DNA of 7,924 nt from Puniceicoccales bacterium. Its GTDB lineage: Bacteria > Verrucomicrobiota > Verrucomicrobiia > Opitutales > JAIRLG01. The notes below the pieces were generated by a model. That model saw only the letters and a program-made list of their open reading frames with translations, was not told the origin of the DNA and made no database searches. Below, piece by piece: positions 4,719 through 7,924 of the stretch (its first letter is position 1; each line of letters opens with the position of its first letter). The stretch covers positions 1 to 7,924 of the forward strand of contig JAITKE010000021.1 in NCBI GenBank assembly GCA_031278595.1, in the 5' to 3' direction. The position numbers were made by a program, and so were the translations under genes.

Positions 4719-5546
4719 CTATTGGCCCGATTCCAGCCGCTGCCACAGCTCCACCGGGATTTCCTCCGGCCTCGCCATGGGGGAATGGCCATTCCGGCGC
4801 AGCAGATCCGACCAGGTAGTGGCCAGGGCCGGCGGGAGGTATTGGGCCATCAGATGCCCCAGTTGCTTGCGGCGCTGGGTGAAGAGCCGGCGCAGGAGGA
4901 GCTTCGTCCCGCGGGAGAAGCGAAAGGGCTCCGGCTTAAGGGACAGGCTCAGCAGAATGGAATCCACCGCCGGTTCGGGAAAAAAGCAATGGGAAGAAAC
5001 CGGATGGGCCTCGACCTTGTCGTAGGCCGACTGCAGCAAGAGGGCGATGGGGCCCAGGGCCTTCGTCCCGACGGGGGCCAAGAAGCGCTCCGCCGCTTCC
5101 CGCTGGAGCAGGACGACGAGGCGCGAAGGCAGGACCATCTGGCCCAGCAGGGCATCCATCCAGGGCGTGGAAATCGCGTAGGGCAGATTCGCCACCACTT
5201 TGTAGTCCCGTCCTTCCGGTTTCTCCGCCACGGGAAAGGCCACGGCATCCCCCCGAAGCAGGTGGAAGCGCTCCCCATAAGTTTGGCCCAAGCTCTTTTC
5301 CAAATGCGCGCAGAGCCTCCCGTCATACTCGACGGCGAAAAGCTCCGCCCCGCTCTCCAAAATCCCCTGCGTCAGGGTGCCCAGGCCCGGGCCGATTTCC
5401 ACGACCGTATCCGACGCACCGACCTCGGCCATGGCCAGGGATTTCCGGACGATGTTTGAGTCGACCAGAAAATTCTGCCCCAGCGACTTTTTCGGCCGGA
5501 GCTTCAAGTCCCTCAGAAACTGCCGCGTCTGGCTCGGGTTCAGCAT
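4719..5546 (-). CDS. rsmA: 16S rRNA dimethyladenosine transferase RsmA (KsgA)
   Basis: RsmA dimethylates two adjacent adenosines in helix 45 of 16S rRNA (A1518/A1519 in E. coli numbering) during late 30S assembly, using S-adenosylmethionine. At 275 residues it is the normal size. Motifs visible: PKKSLGQNFLVD (18-29), the SAM-binding VVEIGPGLGTLT (48-59), the acidic AVEYD (71-75), GDA (99-101) and catalytic VVANLPYAIS (117-126), with Ala where many homologues have Asn after NLPY. The C-terminal helical domain includes FTQRRKQLG. The start MLNPSQTRQ gives standard spacing to the GQNFL motif; no Shine-Dalgarno sequence is seen. The gene is convergent with the phosphoesterase gene and separated from the upstream DUF58 gene by a 379-base gap containing a cloverleaf element. 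Confidence 0.96.
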   Translation of the reverse strand: MLNPSQTRQFLRDLKLRPKKSLGQNFLVDSNIVRKSLAMAEVGASDTVVEIGPGLGTLTQGILESGAELFAVEYDGRLCAHLEKSLGQTYGERFHLLRGDAVAFPVAEKPEGRDYKVVANLPYAISTPWMDALLGQMVLPSRLVVLLQREAAERFLAPVGTKALGPIALLLQSAYDKVEAHPVSSHCFFPEPAVDSILLSLSLKPEPFRFSRGTKLLLRRLFTQRRKQLGHLMAQYLPPALATTWSDLLRRNGHSPMARPEEIPVELWQRLESGQ

Positions 5547-5805
5547 GGACGTCTAGGGATTGGATCAGCCGGAGCTTCCTCCACCGTACCGACCGATGTT
5601 TTTCCCTCTTCTATCCCCTCCACCGTAACGCACGCACTTAAAAGGAATTTCCCCAAAAATCCGACCGCCGAAAGCGCTGCTCCGGCCGGCGCTTTTCTCC
5701 TCCAGCCAACGGCGCTGCGGACAGCCTCTGACAACGGCACAAACCCTCAGCCACTGCCGCGATTTCCCTCTCTGCTGTTCGGCGGAGCTGCGGGCACGTC
5801 GTTTG
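5547..5805. other. Gap upstream of rsmA, nothing firm
   Basis: No convincing gene or promoter is seen. CCTCCACCGTACCG (about 5578-5591) and CCTCCACCGTAACG (about 5617-5630) form a 13-of-14 direct repeat 39 bases apart. A CTAG occurs at 5553-5556 just before rsmA but no terminal repeat accompanies it. A 66-codon minus-strand frame (5540-5740) overlaps the rsmA start as ATGCTGA; its codon use is unlike the real genes, so it is not called. Confidence 0.4.
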
Positions 5806-5906
5806 CCGGTCGCCTTTGCGCCGAGGGGGAATGGGAAAAGAATTTTCCCATTCCCTTCGGCGGGCCCGCGCAGCGGGCCTGAGCCGAGGGCTCCAAAGGC
5901 GACCGG
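5806..5906. repeat. Cloverleaf palindrome (D)
   Basis: A perfect 13-bp outer stem pairs CCGGTCGCCTTTG (5806-5818) with CAAAGGCGACCGG (5894-5906). Arm 1 is about 20 bp (5819-5862) with loop GAA and one bulged G. Arm 2 is GGCCCGC-GCA-GCGGGCC (5863-5879), the same stem as in the copies at 1-82 and 2057-2155. Arm 3 is GAGCC-GAG-GGCTC (5881-5893). GTTT before and AAAAAC after extend the stem past one mismatch. It lies 19 bases past the 3' end of the DUF58 gene. Confidence 0.85.
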
Positions 5907-5925
5907 AAAAACACAAAATGGCCGC

Positions 5926-6861
5926 TCAGCGGCGCGCATGGCGCGTTTTCAGAAAGGAGTCGAAGGCATGGAGAAAGGGGACATCGGTGGAAATGGCGAA
6001 GGAATCGATGCCGCTGCGCCGAAAATGTTCCTCCAGCTGCCGGTTCCTCGCACGCAGAAGGGACTCATAATTCCTCTGAAAGTCCCGCGAAGCGGTGTTG
6101 ACCTCCCGCAGCTCCCCGGTCTCGCTGTCCTCCCAGCGCACCCAGCCGACGGGAGGCAGGAGCTGCTCACGCGGATCGCCCACCCGCACGCAGACGATGT
6201 CGTGGCTGCGCCGCATCCATCGCAGGGAACGCAGCTCCTCCTCGGATAGGGCACCGGAAGCAGTTCCACAGGGAAGAAAGTCGCTGAGGAGGAAGACGAT
6301 GGCCCGCCGCCTCAGAATCTGTCGCAGAAAATGGAGCGCCTGGGCGAGATCCGTTCGCCGTCCCTTCGGCTCGAAGAACAGGATCTCGCGGATGACCCGC
6401 AGGATGTGATTCTTCCCCTTGTGGGGTGGGATGTAGGCCTCGATGCGGTCGCTGAAGAGCAGCAGACCGACCTTGTCGCTATTCTTGGTGGCCGAAAACG
6501 CGAGCACGCTGGCCAGCTCTCCGGCCACGTCCCGCTTCGTCTGCTCCCCACTGCCGAAGTTCAGCGACGCGCTCAGGTCGACGGCGATCAGCATCGTCAG
6601 TTCCCGCTCCTCCCGGAATTTCTTGATGTAGGGCCGGTTCATCTTGGCCGAGACGTTCCAGTCGATGGTCCGGACCTCATCGCCCGGGCAGTATTCGCGG
6701 ACCTCTTCGAAATCCATTCCCTGGCCCTTGAAGACGCTGCGGTAGGCCCCCACCAGGGGATCGCTCAGCAGCCGGCGCGTCTTGATCTCCAGACGGCGGA
6801 CTTTTTTCAAAATCTGCTGGATCCGCTCCTGTCGCTGCTCCTGCTCGGCGGCTTTTCCCAT
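5926..6861 (-). CDS. DUF58 / von Willebrand A domain protein
   Basis: DUF58 proteins typically partner MoxR AAA+ ATPases and contain a VWA fold that binds a divalent metal and protein ligands. This 311-residue protein shows the DUF58 signature G-QG-MDFEEVREYCPGDEVRTIDWN (46-69), then ELTMLIAVDLSAS, whose DxSxS (95-99) is the metal-ion-dependent adhesion site. LLLFSDRIEAY and VFLLSDFL are further typical VWA strands. The N-terminus is charged and predicted helical without a membrane segment, so it should be cytosolic. It starts 26 bases after the MoxR gene on the same strand and is surely co-transcribed; no Shine-Dalgarno sequence is visible. The target is unknown: in other bacteria such pairs serve envelope stress, metalloenzyme activation or cell-shape functions. 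Confidence 0.92.
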   Translation of the reverse strand: MGKAAEQEQRQERIQQILKKVRRLEIKTRRLLSDPLVGAYRSVFKGQGMDFEEVREYCPGDEVRTIDWNVSAKMNRPYIKKFREERELTMLIAVDLSASLNFGSGEQTKRDVAGELASVLAFSATKNSDKVGLLLFSDRIEAYIPPHKGKNHILRVIREILFFEPKGRRTDLAQALHFLRQILRRRAIVFLLSDFLPCGTASGALSEEELRSLRWMRRSHDIVCVRVGDPREQLLPPVGWVRWEDSETGELREVNTASRDFQRNYESLLRARNRQLEEHFRRSGIDSFAISTDVPFLHAFDSFLKTRHARR

Positions 6862-6887
6862 AGGCTGCGATGGCGCGTGCGGATGGC

Positions 6888-7877
6888 TTACGGCACCGGC
6901 ACCGTGTTCAGAATGCGGGAAATGATGGTTTCCGCCGTGATGGACTCCGCTTCCGCTTCGTAGGTCAGGAGAATCCGGTGGCGCAGCACGTCGATGCCAA
7001 TGGTCTTGACATCCTGTGGAACCACGTAGGCCCGCCCCTGAAGAAAGGCCCAGGCCTTGGCCGCCAGGGTCAGGGCGATGGTGGCCCGAGGAGAGGCTCC
7101 GAATTGGATAAAGTGATTGATGTTGATCTTGTAATCCGAGGGTTTGCGGGTGGCGAAGACGATGTTCACGATGTAGTCCACCACCTTCTCGTCGATGTAG
7201 ATGCGGTCCAGAACCTTGCGGGATTCCAAGATGCTCTCCGGCGACACCACCGGATGGATCTCCGGCAGCGGCTCGGTCTTCGACATCAGCTGCAGAATCC
7301 GCTTCTCCTCGTGGATGTCCGGGTATTCTATCCTCAGCTTCATCATGAAGCGATCCACCTGGGCCTCCGGCAGGGGATAGGTGCCCTCCTGGTCGATGGG
7401 GTTCTCGGTCGCCAGCACCAGAAAGGGCTCCGGCAGTCGAAAGGTCGTTTCGCCGATGGTCACCTGCTGCTCCTGCATCGCCTCCAGCAGCGCGCTCTGC
7501 ACCTTGGCCGGCGCGCGGTTGATCTCGTCCGCCAGGACGACGTTGGCGAAAATCGGGCCCTTCTTGGTCTCGAAGCTCGCCTCGCGGGGGTTGTAGATCA
7601 AGGTGCCGACGATGTCGGCCGGCAGGAGGTCGGGGGTGAACTGGATGCGCCTAAAGCTCGCCCGAATCGCCGCCGCCAGCGTTCGCACCGACAGGGTCTT
7701 GGCCAGGCCCGGGACGCCCTCCAGGAGCACATGCCCGTTGCTCAGCAGTCCGACGATCAGCCGGTCGATCATGTAGCGCTGTCCTACGATTACGCGGCTC
7801 ATCTCGTCCCGCAGCAGCGCCACCCAGGCGGACGATTCGCGGATTTCCTGTCCCAATGCGCTCAAATTGTCACTCAT
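6888..7877 (-). CDS. MoxR-family AAA+ ATPase
   Basis: MoxR ATPases are chaperone-like AAA+ proteins (AAA_3 domain) that remodel or activate partners together with VWA proteins. The 329-residue product has the usual length. Motifs: VIVGQ (29-33), Walker A EGVPGLAKT (53-61), Walker B VVLADEINRAP (113-123), the MoxR-specific SALLEAMQE segment, sensor 1 LATENPIDQEGTYPLPEAQVDRF around 155-177, and the C-terminal lid with FGASPRATIAL. It lacks any membrane segment. It heads a minus-strand pair with the DUF58 gene immediately downstream; the next partner genes often seen in such operons (membrane VWA or TPR proteins) are not in this window. The start has no Shine-Dalgarno sequence. Two near-identical 17-base repeats lie just upstream. 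Confidence 0.95.
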   Translation of the reverse strand: MSDNLSALGQEIRESSAWVALLRDEMSRVIVGQRYMIDRLIVGLLSNGHVLLEGVPGLAKTLSVRTLAAAIRASFRRIQFTPDLLPADIVGTLIYNPREASFETKKGPIFANVVLADEINRAPAKVQSALLEAMQEQQVTIGETTFRLPEPFLVLATENPIDQEGTYPLPEAQVDRFMMKLRIEYPDIHEEKRILQLMSKTEPLPEIHPVVSPESILESRKVLDRIYIDEKVVDYIVNIVFATRKPSDYKININHFIQFGASPRATIALTLAAKAWAFLQGRAYVVPQDVKTIGIDVLRHRILLTYEAEAESITAETIISRILNTVPVP

Positions 7878-7887
7878 AAGGTTTTCG

Positions 7888-7924
7888 AAATTGATCGGTC
7901 GTTTCTTAAATGAATCGGCCGTTT
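7888..7924 (-). promoter_or_regulatory. Tandem 17-base repeats upstream of the MoxR gene
   Basis: AAATTGATCGGTCGTTT (7888-7904) and AAATGAATCGGCCGTTT (7908-7924) match at 14 of 17 positions with a 20-base period, placing them about two helical turns apart on one face of the DNA. They lie 11-47 bases before the MoxR start codon. They may be operators or a promoter-associated duplication; the array is cut by the window end. Confidence 0.45.

Noticed and set aside
5540..5740. 66-codon minus-strand frame overlapping the rsmA start as ATGCTGA
   Set aside because: The overlap looks like coupling, but third-position composition is unlike neighbouring genes and the product contains the translated direct repeat; no family is recognised.
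1..5906. Cloverleaf elements as tRNA genes
   Set aside because: There is no T-loop consensus, anticodon loop or invariant tRNA bases; loops are only three to five bases.
2049..5911. Cloverleaf elements as intrinsic terminators
   Set aside because: Ts precede and As follow the outer stem on both strands, so the stem is extended rather than followed by a U-run. Weak or factor-aided termination cannot be excluded.

Overview
The window is a GC-rich bacterial chromosome segment of housekeeping genes with unusually structured intergenic DNA. The taxon cannot be fixed from the sequence alone. The TrmD loop variant (SNGTL where SGGEL is usual), tailed L19, near-absence of Shine-Dalgarno sequences and YmdB/RsmA/DUF58/MoxR content would suit a Verrucomicrobiota or other PVC-type bacterium; this is inference.

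Layout. Positions 1-134 hold the end of a mobile-type palindromic element. Next comes the translation cluster rpsP (bS16) - trmD (tRNA m1G37 methyltransferase) - rplS (bL19) on the + strand, with a degenerate tandem duplication of the rpsP-trmD junction. A 321-bp MITE-like element (2001-2321) follows, and then ndk, whose reading frame appears to begin inside that element and carries a long N-terminal extension. After ndk come a small unrecognised membrane protein (3112-3282) and a YmdB-type metallophosphoesterase (3357-4166). The convergent gap 4167-4718 holds a free cloverleaf palindrome, a second complete CTAG-bounded MITE (4412-4629) and short dispersed repeats. On the - strand are rsmA (4719-5546), a gap with another cloverleaf palindrome (5806-5906), and a MoxR ATPase - DUF58/VWA pair (6888-7877 then 5926-6861).

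The most unusual feature is a family of ~77-102 bp elements that fold on paper into a four-way cloverleaf: an outer stem of about 12-13 bp enclosing three successive hairpin arms, mostly with three-base loops. There are four complete or nearly complete copies (two of which lie inside MITEs or near-identical surroundings) plus a partial one at the window edge. In detail: complete copies at 2057-2155, 4279-4380, 4454-4530 and 5806-5906, and the partial copy at 1-82. Topology is shared while most stem sequences differ. The copies at 2057 and 4454 sit inside elements with CTAG-bounded terminal inverted repeats of the type GAGGGTGTCGTCAAA, which resemble IS630/Tc1-mariner ends with TA target duplication. 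No transposase is in the window.

Functionally, RpsP, TrmD, RplS and RsmA all serve ribosome or tRNA biogenesis. Ndk balances nucleoside triphosphates. MoxR and DUF58 form the usual chaperone/VWA pair acting on envelope or metalloprotein targets. The intergenic elements have no assigned function.
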